From Sabellastarte sp. h YS-2021 (lineage: Eukaryota > Annelida > Polychaeta > Sabellida > Sabellidae): a stretch of DNA of 64,000 bases. Both the position numbers and the translations under genes were made by a program. Of the stretch, positions 12,837 through 23,128 are shown in pieces (position 1 is the first letter of the stretch; each line of letters opens with the position of its first letter). The notes under the pieces were generated by a model, which was not told the DNA's origin, did not search any database, and was given only the letters and a program-made list of their open reading frames with translations. The stretch is taken from NCBI GenBank assembly GCA_964017235.1, contig OZ024931.1:21676189-21740188 (forward strand), read 5' to 3'.

Positions 12837-13560
12837 ACTAGACTAAGGACGCATCAGATGCAGAATGTATCCACTGGCAAAGGCAAAAGTAGCTATTACT
12901 CAGCTATGGCACGAGGTAGAGGTCTGAAATTTTACTATGTTATAGCTGACCCAAAAGTAGCTGAATAACACATTTATACGAAATTCTCTAAATGCAATAG
13001 TTTTCAAGTTACAAGTTATTTTACTCATGTTGGAAGTTACTGAAAAGCTGAATAACATATTTTAACTAAATGCTCTAAATGCAATACTTTTCAACTAAAT
13101 ACTCTAAATGCAATACTTTTCAAGTTATAAATGATTTAGTGTTGAGTAAGAACCTAAAAAGTAGCTATTACTCAGCTATGCAATGAGCCACAGGTCTGGA
13201 ATTTTACTATGTTATAGCTGCCTCAAAATAGGTGAATAACATATTGAAACTAAATAATCTAAATGCAACAGTTTTCAAGTTATAAGTGATTTACTCAACA
13301 GTGATAACCTAAAAGTAGCTATTACTCAGTTATGCCATGAGCTAAAGGTCTGAAATTTTATTATGTTATAGCTGACTAAAAAGTAGATGAATAACATATT
13401 TGCACAAAATTCTCTAAATGTAATAGTTATCAAGTTACAAGTGATTTACTCATGATGGAAGTTAGTGAAAAATCCAAAAGTAGCTATTACTCACTTAGTT
13501 ATTGAGATAGACACCCAAGTTACTGACCATGTTGTAGCTATGAAAAAAATAGCTGAATAT
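12837..13560 (+). mobile_element. Left end of a hairpin-ended element with tandem array C
   Basis: Starts ACTAGACTAAGGACGCATC. It then shows a short self-complementary segment (gcatcagatgc) and TGTATCCACT, followed at once by ~150-bp type C monomers ('aaaagtagctattactcagc', 'gttatagctgacccaaaa', 'aaatgcaatagttttcaag'). The same left end occurs at 34651. The array is interrupted at 13561 by a DIRS element and resumes at 19955. Type C is clearly related to type A in motif order. Confidence 0.65.
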
Positions 13561-13601
13561 TGCAAATTTAATAAGTAAATTAAATTTTTATAAGTTAATA
13601 C

Positions 13602-13740
13602 CCTATCCAATGGACAATAGCTTATCCGGTCGGCGCAGACCGGCCCGCCAAACGCCAGAAAAAGACGTCCTGTGTTACCACCGGCAGGTCGGTCCGTAGT
13701 ACTTGTGCACTCGCCAGATGGCGTGTCGTACTTCCTTCCT
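13602..13740. repeat. DIRS inverted terminal repeat, 3' side
   Basis: 139 bp matching the reverse complement of 19796-19934 at 138 of 139 positions. The outermost 41 bp of the element (13561-13601) differs between the two ends, and both of those outer segments are represented in the internal complementary region. Confidence 0.95.
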
Positions 13741-13806
13741 TTTTGTTGTCTAAACCTATTAGACCCCTAGTAAGCTGAAAGCGGGGTCGGTGGGAGGGTC
13801 TTGCGC

Positions 13807-13900
13807 GTCCATTGGATAGGGTATTAACTTATAAAAATTTAATTTACTTATTAAATTTGCAATTTTATTGCGTTAATACATCCTATCCAATGGACAATAG
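13807..13900. repeat. DIRS internal complementary region (circle-junction template)
   Basis: Positions 13807-13861 are the exact reverse complement of 13561-13615, and 13862-13900 the exact reverse complement of 19916-19954. The join between 13861 and 13862 therefore reproduces the two element ends abutted. In the accepted DIRS1 model this segment templates completion of the termini and closure into a circular DNA that the recombinase integrates. Confidence 0.93.
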
Positions 13901-14277
13901 CTGAATAACTACCGCTTGGATGGCGGGTAAGTTACTAGGGACTAAAATTGTGAACTCATGTTAGAAATAATGATAATTCCCTTCTTTTAAAGCCTGGTTA
14001 GACTTTGAAGTCAATAACCCCTAAGGCTATGGCCGAATATCATCATCCGGTTATCCGGAATGGAACCGTCAGTCGACCTTGCCCCCCCCCCTCTTTTTTT
14101 CAGACCTGCTCTGAGGTAGGGGAAGAGAGGGATGAGTTCAGTCCCTTAGAATTCCACCTCCCGGAGGAAGCACGTCCAGAGAATTTTTTTTTTTTTTTTT
14201 TTTTTTTTTTACTCCTTAATTATATGTGCAACATCTATACAAATATGTACAACTATTTACATATGTACAAATCTCCT

Positions 14278-15560
14278 CTAGGTACCAGTCTGTTGGTGGA
14301 TCTGCTGAGCAGCCACAACCGGTCCAAGATGGTACAGCTCTGAGTCCGCCCAAGCCACATCCTTCAGATAGAATTGTGTGAAGGTATTATGAGATTTCCA
14401 GTGGCAGGCTGATAAGATCTGCTCCAAGGAGACTCCCGACTGGAAGGCCTTAGAAGCAGCAAAGGCCCTTACATCATGAGCTTTGACTTGATGTAGGGTG
14501 TGGGCCTGGTGATCAGAGAGCTCATAGCATAGGATCACAGTTTGCTTGATCCATGAGGAGATAGTGGCAGGCGAGATGTCCTTGTCGAAGCCTTTCTTAA
14601 AGGAGACAAAAACTAATTCTTTGTCCTGCCTACTGTCTGAAGTCCTGTCCAAATAATAGCGCAAAGCTCTGACTGGACAAAGAGATCTATCAGACTTGAG
14701 GGATCTATCCAGGGTAGGAGCCAGGGCTGGTATGACCACTGGGGCTACACTCTCTGGACCCTCTTTGGCCAGCTGGTTCTTGGAGAGAAAGCTGGGAGAT
14801 GGAAACAGAGACACCTTAGACCAGTCCGACTGGTGTCTGATGTTCTTATGCTGCCATGCATGAATCTCACTCCTTCTTTTGCCAGAGCCTAGGGCCAAAA
14901 GGAAGACAGTTTTGAAGGTCAAAAGCTTCAGAGATGCCTCTCTAAGAGGTTCAAAGGGAGCCTTTGTCAGCTGGTGTAGGACCAGGGAAAGGTTCCAGGA
15001 GGGTATTCCCCTCCGCCCTCTGGGTCTGTCTCTATGGAAACTGTCCAAGAGACGAGTGAGATTATCATCTTTGCTGATATTAACCGAGGTATTACCTAGT
15101 TTATCAGCAATGGCAGACCTGTATCCGTGAATGGTGCTGGGCTGTAACTTCTTGTCCTCAAAAAGGTACATTAGGAAATCAGCCACCGACTTCACAGGTG
15201 GAGACCTGAAGTCCACCTGATTAGTGACGCACCACTTTGTAAAAATGGTCCACTTTGCCTCATAGACTGATCTGGTTGATCTTCTTTGAGGAGCCTCAAT
15301 CCTTGCTGCCACTGCCTCAGAGAAGCCCTGTTCTTTGATCTTTGTGGCTCTAGGAGCCAGGCATGGAGATTTAGATTTGTCAGATTTCTGTGAGGGATCT
15401 GATTGAAGGGCTGTGTTAGCAGATTGGGCAGGTTGGGTAGGCTGAGGGGGACCTGGCTGGACATGTTCACCAAGTCCCCAAACCAAGGCATGTTGGGCCA
15501 CCCCGGGGCAATCAGAATGAGTCTCTTGCACGGGGAGTCCAGTAGTTTCTCCACCACTTT
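14278..15560 (-). CDS. DIRS tyrosine recombinase (C-terminal part of an 886-codon frame opening at 16938)
   Basis: The recombinase domain occupies roughly residues 480-886 of a frame open from 16938 to 14278. Visible catalytic motifs are the first arginine in GSGKRRSEIHA (about residue 684), HDVR in the second box (about 822) and the nucleophile context CHWKSHNTFTQFYLKD (about 843-858) with the tyrosine in FYLK. It would integrate the circular cDNA without a DDE integrase. An N-terminal SAM-like region (STRSVYEAKWTIFTKWC) precedes the catalytic core. The domain looks intact. The start is uncertain because the frame upstream overlaps RT/RNase H. Confidence 0.93.
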
Positions 15561-17048
15561 GCCCAATATGGCGGTCGGTGGGAAGGCGTATGCATCCAAG
15601 TCCTCCCATGGCAGAGTGAGTGCATCCACTGCTACAGCCAGGGAGTCCGGTACTGGAGACACAAACTGAGGTAACTTGTGGTTGAACCTCGTGGCAAACG
15701 GGTCTATTCGAGGGAGGTGCCATCGCTTGCATATTTGTTGAAAAACTTCTGGAAGGAGGGACCACTCTGTTTGAATGGTCTGACCCAGCCTGGATAGCTT
15801 GTCTGCTATCACATTTAAATGGCCGGGGATGTGTCGGGCTTTTAGAGTCACTTGTCGCTGGGAACACCAGGTCAAGATTCTCCACAGTAGAGCACACAGT
15901 GGGCCCGACCTCATGCCTCCTTCCTTGTTTATGTAAGCGACTACTGTAGTGTTGTCGGTTGCCACTAACACTATCTTGCCTGCACAGAGGTCTTGGAACT
16001 CTTTGAGAGCTAGGAACACCGCTTTGAGTTCCAGATAATTTATGTGCAGCTTGGTTTCCGGCACCAACCAGGACCCTCTTGCAGTGAACTCGCCTAAGTG
16101 AGCGCCCCACCCTTCTTTTGATGCGTCTGTAAATATTTGCAGAGCATGTCTTACTGGGTGTAATGGTTGATCTTGAAGTACATTGTCTTCCTCTAGCCAC
16201 CATTGTAAGTGAGGGTGCAGGGATCTTGGAAGAGGGATAATCTTCTCTAGAGATTCTGGTACCCGCCAACTGTTTTTGAGATGCCACTGTATGGGTCTCA
16301 TGTGCAGCCGGCCGAGGTGAACCTGTTTTTCTGTGGCTGTCAGCAGGCCTATGAGGGACATGAACTGTCGGACCGGACAGGCCGGTAACACAAGGAGTGC
16401 TTGTATCTTGTCCTGAAGGCTTTGCCACCGGTCCGGGGTCGGTCTGACCCGGCCGGATCTGAGATCGAATTGGTAACCTACGAAGTCGAAGACCTGTTTG
16501 GGTTCCAACTCTGATTTCTCTAAATTTACCAGCCAACCTAGATCCTGGCACATTTTGACGAGGATTTGAGTATGTCGGAGACAAGTTTCTTGGGATCTGG
16601 CTCTCACCAACCAGTCGTCTAGGTACTGGTGGATTCTTATACCCTTGCGTATGGCCATCAATTTCACCTCCTTTACTAATACAGTGAACTCCATGGGCGC
16701 TGTGGACAGGCCAAAGGGTAACGCCTTGAACTGGTATGTCCGGCCCTGGACATGAAATCTGAGATATTTCCTGGATTGAGCCTGTATTGGTATGTGGAAG
16801 TAGGCATCCTTGAAGTCTACTGAGGTTACCCACTCCCCTTGCTGGAGGGATGTTCTGATGGTTTCCGGTGTCTCCATTTTGAATTTTTCCACCTTGAGGA
16901 AAAGATTGAGTTTGCTTAGGTCCAGTATAGGCCTCCACTTGTTGTTGGGCTTGGGCACCAGAAAAAGTCGGTTGAAAAACCCTAGAGATGTTTGATTGTG
17001 GACCAATTCTATTGCATTCTTGTCTATAAGCTGATGCAATGCCTCCAA
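15192..17048 (-). CDS. DIRS reverse transcriptase and RNase H
   Basis: A 618-codon frame. RT motifs are visible in order: FFNRLFLVPKPNNKWRPILD, VTSVDFKDAYFHIPI, ALPFGLSTAPMEFT and the catalytic IHQYLDDWLVRA (about residue 141). RNase H follows with IFTDASKEGWG (about 308), NYLELKAVFLAL and VATDNTTVVAYINKEGG, then ARHIPGHLNVIADKLSR. Position 17048 is only the edge of the open frame (a TTG). The RT N-terminus is encoded upstream in another frame (17090-17250), implying a frameshift near 17066-17090. It overlaps the recombinase frame over 15192-16938. Confidence 0.93.
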   Translation of the reverse strand: MEALHQLIDKNAIELVHNQTSLGFFNRLFLVPKPNNKWRPILDLSKLNLFLKVEKFKMETPETIRTSLQQGEWVTSVDFKDAYFHIPIQAQSRKYLRFHVQGRTYQFKALPFGLSTAPMEFTVLVKEVKLMAIRKGIRIHQYLDDWLVRARSQETCLRHTQILVKMCQDLGWLVNLEKSELEPKQVFDFVGYQFDLRSGRVRPTPDRWQSLQDKIQALLVLPACPVRQFMSLIGLLTATEKQVHLGRLHMRPIQWHLKNSWRVPESLEKIIPLPRSLHPHLQWWLEEDNVLQDQPLHPVRHALQIFTDASKEGWGAHLGEFTARGSWLVPETKLHINYLELKAVFLALKEFQDLCAGKIVLVATDNTTVVAYINKEGGMRSGPLCALLWRILTWCSQRQVTLKARHIPGHLNVIADKLSRLGQTIQTEWSLLPEVFQQICKRWHLPRIDPFATRFNHKLPQFVSPVPDSLAVAVDALTLPWEDLDAYAFPPTAILGKVVEKLLDSPCKRLILIAPGWPNMPWFGDLVNMSSQVPLSLPNLPNLLTQPFNQIPHRNLTNLNLHAWLLEPQRSKNRASLRQWQQGLRLLKEDQPDQSMRQSGPFLQSGASLIRWTSGLHL

Positions 17049-17065
17049 CAGGTAGCTGTTCCTGT

Positions 17066-17400
17066 GGGGATCTCGTTACGGCTTATGACCGTCGGAGACC
17101 TCGTAAGATGTGGCCGGATCCGAAAGGGAAGGGTGTAACCCTCTCTCAGGATTTGAACTATTTTCGGACCGGCCCCTAGATCCAGCCAAGTTTGCCAAAA
17201 GTTTTGAAGCCTGGCCCCTACAGGCAGATTTTGTGCAGCATTTTGGACATTTGTTACAGGATTCACACAAGACAATTGAGTGACACAAGAAACACCTTTC
17301 ACAGAATTTAATAGATCTTTTTTCAACTGACAGTCTGACACGCCAGGACTTAGTCCTTTCTTTGGCGGAGGCCCGTGTGCAGAAGGAACAAATGAGACAA
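17066..17400 (-). pseudogene. Out-of-frame N-terminal part of the DIRS RT
   Basis: In a frame different from the main RT frame, the minus strand encodes GARLQNFWQTWLDLGAGP, then ILREGYTLPF. This is the conserved segment that normally precedes the 'finger' region of DIRS RTs. The main frame has a stop just upstream of its LEALHQLIDKN segment, so the two parts are joined only by a one-base shift at about 17066-17090. Either a disabling indel or a translational frameshift could explain this. An inactivating mutation in this copy seems simpler. Confidence 0.65.
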
Positions 17401-17489
17401 CATGCAAGTTTACATTTAAATTTGAGTTCAAAGTCAGTTCTGTGGAGGTGCTCCCGGCCAGCAGCCGTGTCCTGTTGTAACAGTGATTG

Positions 17490-19637
17490 TCATTTATACG
17501 GCTGCTGGCCCTTGGCAGAACGTGAAGAGAAGTTAGCACCCTTGCCTTTAGGTCGTCTAAACTGCCTTCGGTTGATGTTTTTCCATGCGGGTCTATCCTG
17601 CTTGTTGTCCGACCGACCCTCCTGTTTCTTATCCTGTCTCTCATACGGGTGAAAGCGTGCCTTCCCTCGTGAGGATGTAGCTGTCGGCTGGCTTTTGTTA
17701 TCATAATGTGAGATCTCCTCTTCAGCCCGTTTGATAGCTGACTCTGGGAAGAGAGTACTGATGTGCAGAGGGCCAGTCCTGAGAGCAGCAAACGTGTCCG
17801 GCTTGATACCATTCTTCAAATGGTTGAGATAAGAGTCTCTCCTAGCCAGAGTAAGATTACCCATGGTAAAAAATACAAATTCTGACAAGTGTTCCATCGC
17901 CTTAGCGGCAGCCTGGGTGATACTGGAGTTAAACTCCATCAGAAACTGCAACTCCTCTGTGGCTTCTGAAACTTTGGCTGACCCTTTTCCCTTGCCTTCA
18001 CTACGGACTGTCCTAAGCTGTGACTGCATGTCGGCCTGCACCTTGAAAAGGCAGCGGTTAAAGCTAGCGGCCTGATTGCACACTACAGAAGCTTCCCTAG
18101 TAGTCCTTTCCCACCTCCGGAGTGTATCCTGGGAGATTCTGCGTGAGGCTGGTGGTGTCGATGCCAAAGCCGCCTTTCTAGCTATCCGACCAAAACTGCT
18201 GTTAAGTTTAGAATGTCCCGTACTCCAAGAAGTGACTTTGGTCGGATCAGATGGTTGTTCTGAATAAAGCCCGTACCACTTCGACTGAGGGCGTGGTGGC
18301 CTCAAGAATTGATCCATAGGTAGACTACCGGCCTCTGCAGTACGGGAAGGGTATCCCTCAACCAAGGTAAGATTCAGTTTGCTAAGTTTCTTGCAGAGCC
18401 AGTCTTCCGTCGGCATATGGACTGAGATCTTACTAGGAGCCGGTGCCTTGGGGCCAGCAAAAGGGTTGTCATCAGACGGGTTGGAACTATCTACGTCTGG
18501 TACATGTGACCACCCCATAAAGGAACGTATCCCTCGCATAGTCTCTCTATATGTCTGTTCTTCCGATGTTGGTAAGTCCTGTTCGGTTAATTCATGCTCA
18601 TCAGAGAGCTCGCCCTCTTCAACAAAAAGTTCCAGGGGGGGCGTTTCTGAAAAACTGCTCTCCGCATCCGACTCTCCACTGGATATGCTGTCCTTGCCAG
18701 ACGACTTAAGGAGGGTAGGTGACTCTGAACCAGTGAGACCTGCAGATGAGGGTCGGTCGGTGTGAGGTCGGTCGGAAGTTGATCTGACAGATTTCTGTCC
18801 CGACGATGCAGCCTGTCGGTGAGGGTCGGTGTGTGGCTTGCCGGTCGACTTATGCTTACTAGAAGCGACGTCTGGACCAGTGCGCCCTGATGAAGTCTTG
18901 GAAGGGAGATCTGACTTAGGCTTGCCGGCCGACTGCTGCTTGGTGGCAGTAATGTCTGGGCCAGTGCGCGTAGAAGAAGAACCTGGAGGAAGCTTGCCGG
19001 CCGACAGCTGCAAAGCAGCATCAGAGTCTGGGCCAGTGCGCTTAGCAATAGGGTCCACAGGTCGGTGAGAAGGCTGAAAGAAAGGCTCTGAGTCCTTAGA
19101 GACAGTGGCTGGTGGTGAGTGTACAGGGGTAACCCTGACATCCGCAGAGAAGGAAGGTTCCACAGATCGAGCCAGCAACAAGGCCTCCAGCCTGTTAAAA
19201 CGTTCAGACCACTTAGCATCCAGTGCTGAAAACCTGTCATCCGTACTAGAAGAGGCAGCTTTCTTAGCCTTAGGTTTGTCCTTCTTGGGTTTCTTTTCAG
19301 GCGGAACTGATGGTGAATGAGAAGAAGCGGCTCCACCCACAGCCCCTATAACGGAGACGCTAGCAGGATCTACTAGGGCAATGTCCTCAGTGGGTGTGGG
19401 GTTATCCACGCGCTTGGCCTCCCGTTTCTCCTTCTTGAGTTTGTAAGAGGGAGTTGCAAGCTGAGCCCGTTGCTCTGGAGAAAAAAGATTGCAGAACTTA
19501 CATTCCGTAGTGTCTTTGTTAGAAATACAGGGTTCCTCACCCTTTCCCTTCTCCCTACAGCGGGCGCAAAAGGCATGTCCATCAAACCCCGCCATGGCGT
19601 GACCACAACTGCCCCTTTTTTGTCCAGGGGACGACAT
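17490..19637 (-). CDS. DIRS Gag-like protein
   Basis: A 715-codon frame with an ATG at 19637, the first ORF of the element. The N-terminus has a cysteine/histidine cluster (CGHAMAGFDGHAFCARC, then ECKFC at about residue 46), a putative zinc-binding motif. A long low-complexity Ser/Thr/Pro/Lys region of repeated 'RTGPD' and 'SAGKP' phrases covers about residues 180-300. A more conserved folded half follows (about 390-620), and the C-terminus is basic (KNINRRQFRRPKGKG), suited to nucleic-acid binding. Assigned by position and composition, since DIRS Gags are poorly conserved. The frame is intact. Confidence 0.85.
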   Translation of the reverse strand: MSSPGQKRGSCGHAMAGFDGHAFCARCREKGKGEEPCISNKDTTECKFCNLFSPEQRAQLATPSYKLKKEKREAKRVDNPTPTEDIALVDPASVSVIGAVGGAASSHSPSVPPEKKPKKDKPKAKKAASSSTDDRFSALDAKWSERFNRLEALLLARSVEPSFSADVRVTPVHSPPATVSKDSEPFFQPSHRPVDPIAKRTGPDSDAALQLSAGKLPPGSSSTRTGPDITATKQQSAGKPKSDLPSKTSSGRTGPDVASSKHKSTGKPHTDPHRQAASSGQKSVRSTSDRPHTDRPSSAGLTGSESPTLLKSSGKDSISSGESDAESSFSETPPLELFVEEGELSDEHELTEQDLPTSEEQTYRETMRGIRSFMGWSHVPDVDSSNPSDDNPFAGPKAPAPSKISVHMPTEDWLCKKLSKLNLTLVEGYPSRTAEAGSLPMDQFLRPPRPQSKWYGLYSEQPSDPTKVTSWSTGHSKLNSSFGRIARKAALASTPPASRRISQDTLRRWERTTREASVVCNQAASFNRCLFKVQADMQSQLRTVRSEGKGKGSAKVSEATEELQFLMEFNSSITQAAAKAMEHLSEFVFFTMGNLTLARRDSYLNHLKNGIKPDTFAALRTGPLHISTLFPESAIKRAEEEISHYDNKSQPTATSSRGKARFHPYERQDKKQEGRSDNKQDRPAWKNINRRQFRRPKGKGANFSSRSAKGQQPYK

Positions 19638-19795
19638 AGTGTGCTATGAGTATGTAGCAGTAAAATAAAATACTCAAAGAAAAGAAAGTCCTTCAAGAAC
19701 TTAATAAATTCACCAAAAAACTGATGAGAAAATTTTCCCTTGTGCACAAGCACGCGCCAAACGAAAAAGATGCTATGACGTCACTCTGTCTAGAC

Positions 19796-19934
19796 AGGAA
19801 GGAAGTACGACACGCCATCTGGCGAGTGCACAAGTACTACAGACCGACCTGCCGGTGGTAACACAGGACGTCTTTTTCTGGCGTTTGGCGGGCCGGTCTG
19901 CGCCGACCGGATAAGCTATTGTCCATTGGATAGG
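19796..19934. repeat. DIRS inverted terminal repeat, 5' side
   Basis: The reverse complement of 13602-13740 with one mismatch. It lies upstream of gag on the coding strand. In DIRS elements the left repeat holds the promoter; I see no clear TATA box. Confidence 0.93.
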
Positions 19935-19954
19935 ATGTATTAACGCAATAAAAT

Positions 19955-20072
19955 CATATTTTAACAAAGTGCTGTAAATGCAATACTTTTCAAGTTATAA
20001 TTGATTTAGTGCATGATTTCATTAATTTTAATGTATTAAAAATTATTTTAAAAATTCATAAAAAAACTTTAG
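19955..20072 (+). repeat. Type C monomer interrupted by the DIRS insertion
   Basis: 'catattttaacaaagtgctg' followed by 'aaatgcaatacttttcaag' continues exactly where the monomer breaks off at 13560, confirming the pre-insertion array. It then passes into a type A array. Confidence 0.85.
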
Positions 20073-20565
20073 CATGTGAAAGCTCTCCCAAAAGTAGGTG
20101 AATCAGTTATTTGAGAAGATTTGGCTATCTGCAATACTTTTAGAGATAATTTGCATTTACTCATTTTGAGTAGGTGAGTAATTAGCTACGGGTCTGAAAC
20201 TTCACCAAGTGAAAGCTCTCCCAAAAGTAGGTGAATGAGTTATTTGAGAAAAATTGGCTATCTGCAATACTTTTAGAGATAATTCACATTTACTCATTTT
20301 GAGTAGGTGAGTAATTAGCTATGGGTGTCAAACTTCACCATGTGAAAGCTCTCCCAAAAGTAGGTAATGAGTTATTTGAGAAAAATTGGCTATCTGCAAT
20401 ACTTTTAAGAGATAATTCGCATTTACTCATTTTGAGTAGGTGAGTAATTATCTACGGGTCTGAAACTGCACCATGTGAAAGCTCTCTCAAAAGTAGATGA
20501 ATAAGTTATTTCATAAAAATTGGGTATCCGCAATACTTTTACAGATAGTTAGCATTTACTCATTT
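20073..20565 (+). repeat. Tandem array A, about 4 copies
   Basis: The same 133-bp monomer as 5569-7972, here only about four copies. It sits directly between type C and type D monomers, so different monomer types co-exist in one element. Confidence 0.9.
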
Positions 20566-21763
20566 TGCTCTTATGGTTTGTGAGATATTTGTGATTTTTC
20601 ACATTTTCACTAAAAGTAGCAATAAAGTAGCCATTACTCACTTGTACATTCAGCAACAGTTGTAAAACTTCAATATGTTACAGTTCACAAAAAAGTAGAT
20701 GAACAACATATTTGAGAGAAATTGTGTAGCTGCAATACTTTTGAAGATATAAGCCATTTACTCATTATGGTTATCATTAAAAATTGAAAGTGGCTATTAC
20801 TCACTTAGCTATGGAGATACACTTCCAAACTACTGACCATGTTGTAGCTGTGGAGAAAGTAGCTGAACAACATATTGCAACAAAATACTCTAAATGCAAT
20901 AGTTTGAGAGTTATAAGCCATATAATTATATTAGGTAGAAGTGCTATTACTCACTCAAAAGTAGGCCAAAGTTCAGCAATCCCCTTAGCGTAGGACATTG
21001 TTGTACCACCCTATGGGTCAAAAATTTGCTTGAAATTGCTCTGTCTCTTACGGTTTGCGAGATATTTGTGATTTTTCACATTTTCACTAAAAGTAGCAAT
21101 AAAGTACCCACTACTCACTTGTGCATTGAGCAACAGTTGTGAAACTTCAATATGTTACAGTTCACAAAAAAGTAGATGAACAACATATTTGAGAGAAATT
21201 ATGTAGCTGCAATACTTTTGAAGATATAAGCCATTAACTCATTATGGTTATCATTAAAAAGTGACAAAGTAGCTATTACTCACTTAGCTATGGAGATACA
21301 CTTCCAAACTACTGACCATGTTGTAGCCGTGGAGAGAGCAGCTGAACAACATATTGCAACAAAATATTCTAAATGCAATCAGGGTTCGAAACTAGCGCCG
21401 GTCCACCAGTCCGTGACTGACAGAAAAGCTTGTGGACTGATAAGTACACAGACCCAGCCAGTCCCATAGACCAGGAAGGTTATATGACCTGTGCCTGCCC
21501 CAATTATGGGTTGGATGGTTTGAATATTGTCAGAACATACCAAAGTGGCAAACTGTCAATATGCAAATCTCCCCAGTACAATTATAAGCGCCTTGCATAG
21601 TCGAATTATGGTTTGGATGTTTTGAATATTACCTGACATACAGAAATGGTAATACAGTCAAAGAATGCTAAAATATATAAAAATCATAATTTTGTTTTCA
21701 GACAATGTAATAAACAATACAGTGATATAATAATACAGCATAAATAGAATAATACAATATAGT

Positions 21764-21913
21764 AGGACCTCTATTATCCAACCCTATTGGGGGAGCAACA
21801 GTTAGATCAGATAATAGAAGAGCTAAATAAATTTTGTTGTAAAAGTGGTTCTGTGGTTGAGAATTGAAAATTCTAATAATAGAAGGTAGGATAATAGAGG
21901 TTCTACCTTACTT
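21764..21913. mobile_element. Short pogo-like MITE inside the hAT element
   Basis: Begins '(t)agtaggacctctattatcc' and ends 'ggataatagaggttctacc': inverted ends shared with 2679-2850 and 23129-23939. It marks an insertion into the hAT element and gives a relative age. Confidence 0.6.
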
Positions 21914-22162
21914 AAAATGCCAAAATCTTGCGATCTGTAACATAGGACATAGGAAAAAAATTACTGGGATTTTTTGGAGGTCATGTAGTGCCATGGACTC
22001 TCGCTTCAGAGGTGCTTCACAATTACTGTAACATACATCTAGGGAGCATTTCACTTCCTTTCTAGCATTTCATAGGTTAAAGATGTGAAAAGTGTTTACA
22101 AACATGTTTGCAGCCTAGCACTTGTACAAATAATCTTCCATGAAAGTTTCGTTGACCTCTGC

Positions 22163-22425
22163 AGGGGTGGATCCAGCCTTTAAGTAAGGTGGGGGTTCAC
22201 ATCATAGTAAGGTGGGGGTTCACATCAGACATACCATAACTAAGGGGGTCAGGGGGGAATGCCCCCCGGGAAAAAAATTAATTTTTGGTAAAAATATAGT
22301 GCATTTCCTGTAAATTTAACACCACTCTCAAGAAATAATTTTGTACTTTGGGTTGAACCCCTTTACATTATTTTTCAAGGGGGGGTTCGAACCCCCTGAA
22401 CCCCCCCTGGATCCGCTAGTGCTCT
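22163..22425. mobile_element. MITE with GGATCCAG ends, nested
   Basis: Starts CAGGGGTGGATCCAG and ends CTGGATCCGCTAGTG, with C/G-rich subterminal stretches (ccccccgg near 22261 and aaccccctgaacccccc near 22395). 'ctctg' occurs on both sides, so a full 8-bp duplication is not clear. The ends resemble a widespread hAT MITE type. Non-coding. Confidence 0.6.
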
Positions 22426-23128
22426 GATGTTGTCACTAAAGATATATTGTCATAGATGTTGCATTAATGTAAATATCATCACTTACAGTGTGTGATAATT
22501 ACTGCCCTGTATAATATATATTTTAATAACCGTGTAGCAATTTTTTATTCTCATGTTTGCATATCGGACTGATAAACTTTCTGACGGACCAGTAACTTCC
22601 GCAAGTTGTCAGTCCTGTGGTCCCGAAACTATTTTGGCTTAGTTTCGTACCCTGAATGCAATAGTTTGAGAGTTATAAGCCATATAATTACATTAGGTAA
22701 AAGTGCTATTACTCACTCAAAAGTAGGCCAAAATTCACCAATCCCCTTAGCATAGGACATTGTTGTACCACCCTGTGGTTCAAAAATTCGCTCGAAATTG
22801 CTCTATCTCTTACGGTTTGCGAGATATTTGTGATTTTTTACATTTTCACTAAAAGTAGCAATAAAGTAGCCATTACTCACTTGTACACTGAGCAACAGTT
22901 GTGAAACTTCAATATGTTACAGTTCACAAAAAAGTAGATGAACAACATATTTGACAGAAATTGTGTAGCTGCAATACTTTTGAAGATATAAGCCATTTAC
23001 TCATTATGGTTATCATTAAAAATTGACAAAGTAGCTATTACTCACTTAGCTATGGAGATACACTTCCAAACTACTGACCATGTTGTAGCTATGGAGAAAG
23101 TAGCCGAACAACATATTGCAACAAAATA

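Larger units (their letters stand above)
13561..19954 (-). mobile_element. Complete DIRS-type tyrosine-recombinase retrotransposon
   Basis: A 6394-bp element transcribed on the minus strand (gag, RT/RNase H, recombinase). Its ends carry a 139-bp inverted repeat with one mismatch (13602-13740 against 19796-19934). At 13807-13900 lies an internal complementary region: 55 bp complementary to the left end (13561-13615) joined directly to 39 bp complementary to the right end (19916-19954). This is the hallmark of DIRS1-like elements and fixes both boundaries. No target duplication is seen; the flanks rejoin a type C monomer, as expected for recombinase-mediated insertion. It lies in an intron in the same orientation as the desaturase gene. 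Confidence 0.95.
21380..22654. mobile_element. hAT-like element with CAGGGTTCGAAACTA ends
   Basis: A 1275-bp element starting CAGGGTTCGAAACTA and ending TAGTTTCGTACCCTG. It is flanked by a perfect 8-bp duplication AATGCAAT (21372-21379 and 22655-22662) inside a type D monomer. Two smaller elements sit within it. No transposase frame of useful length is present. Confidence 0.9.

Noticed and set aside
18587..19336. A 249-codon leucine-rich frame inside gag
   Set aside because: It overlaps the intact Gag frame in another phase and its repeats mirror the low-complexity gag segment; considered a shadow.
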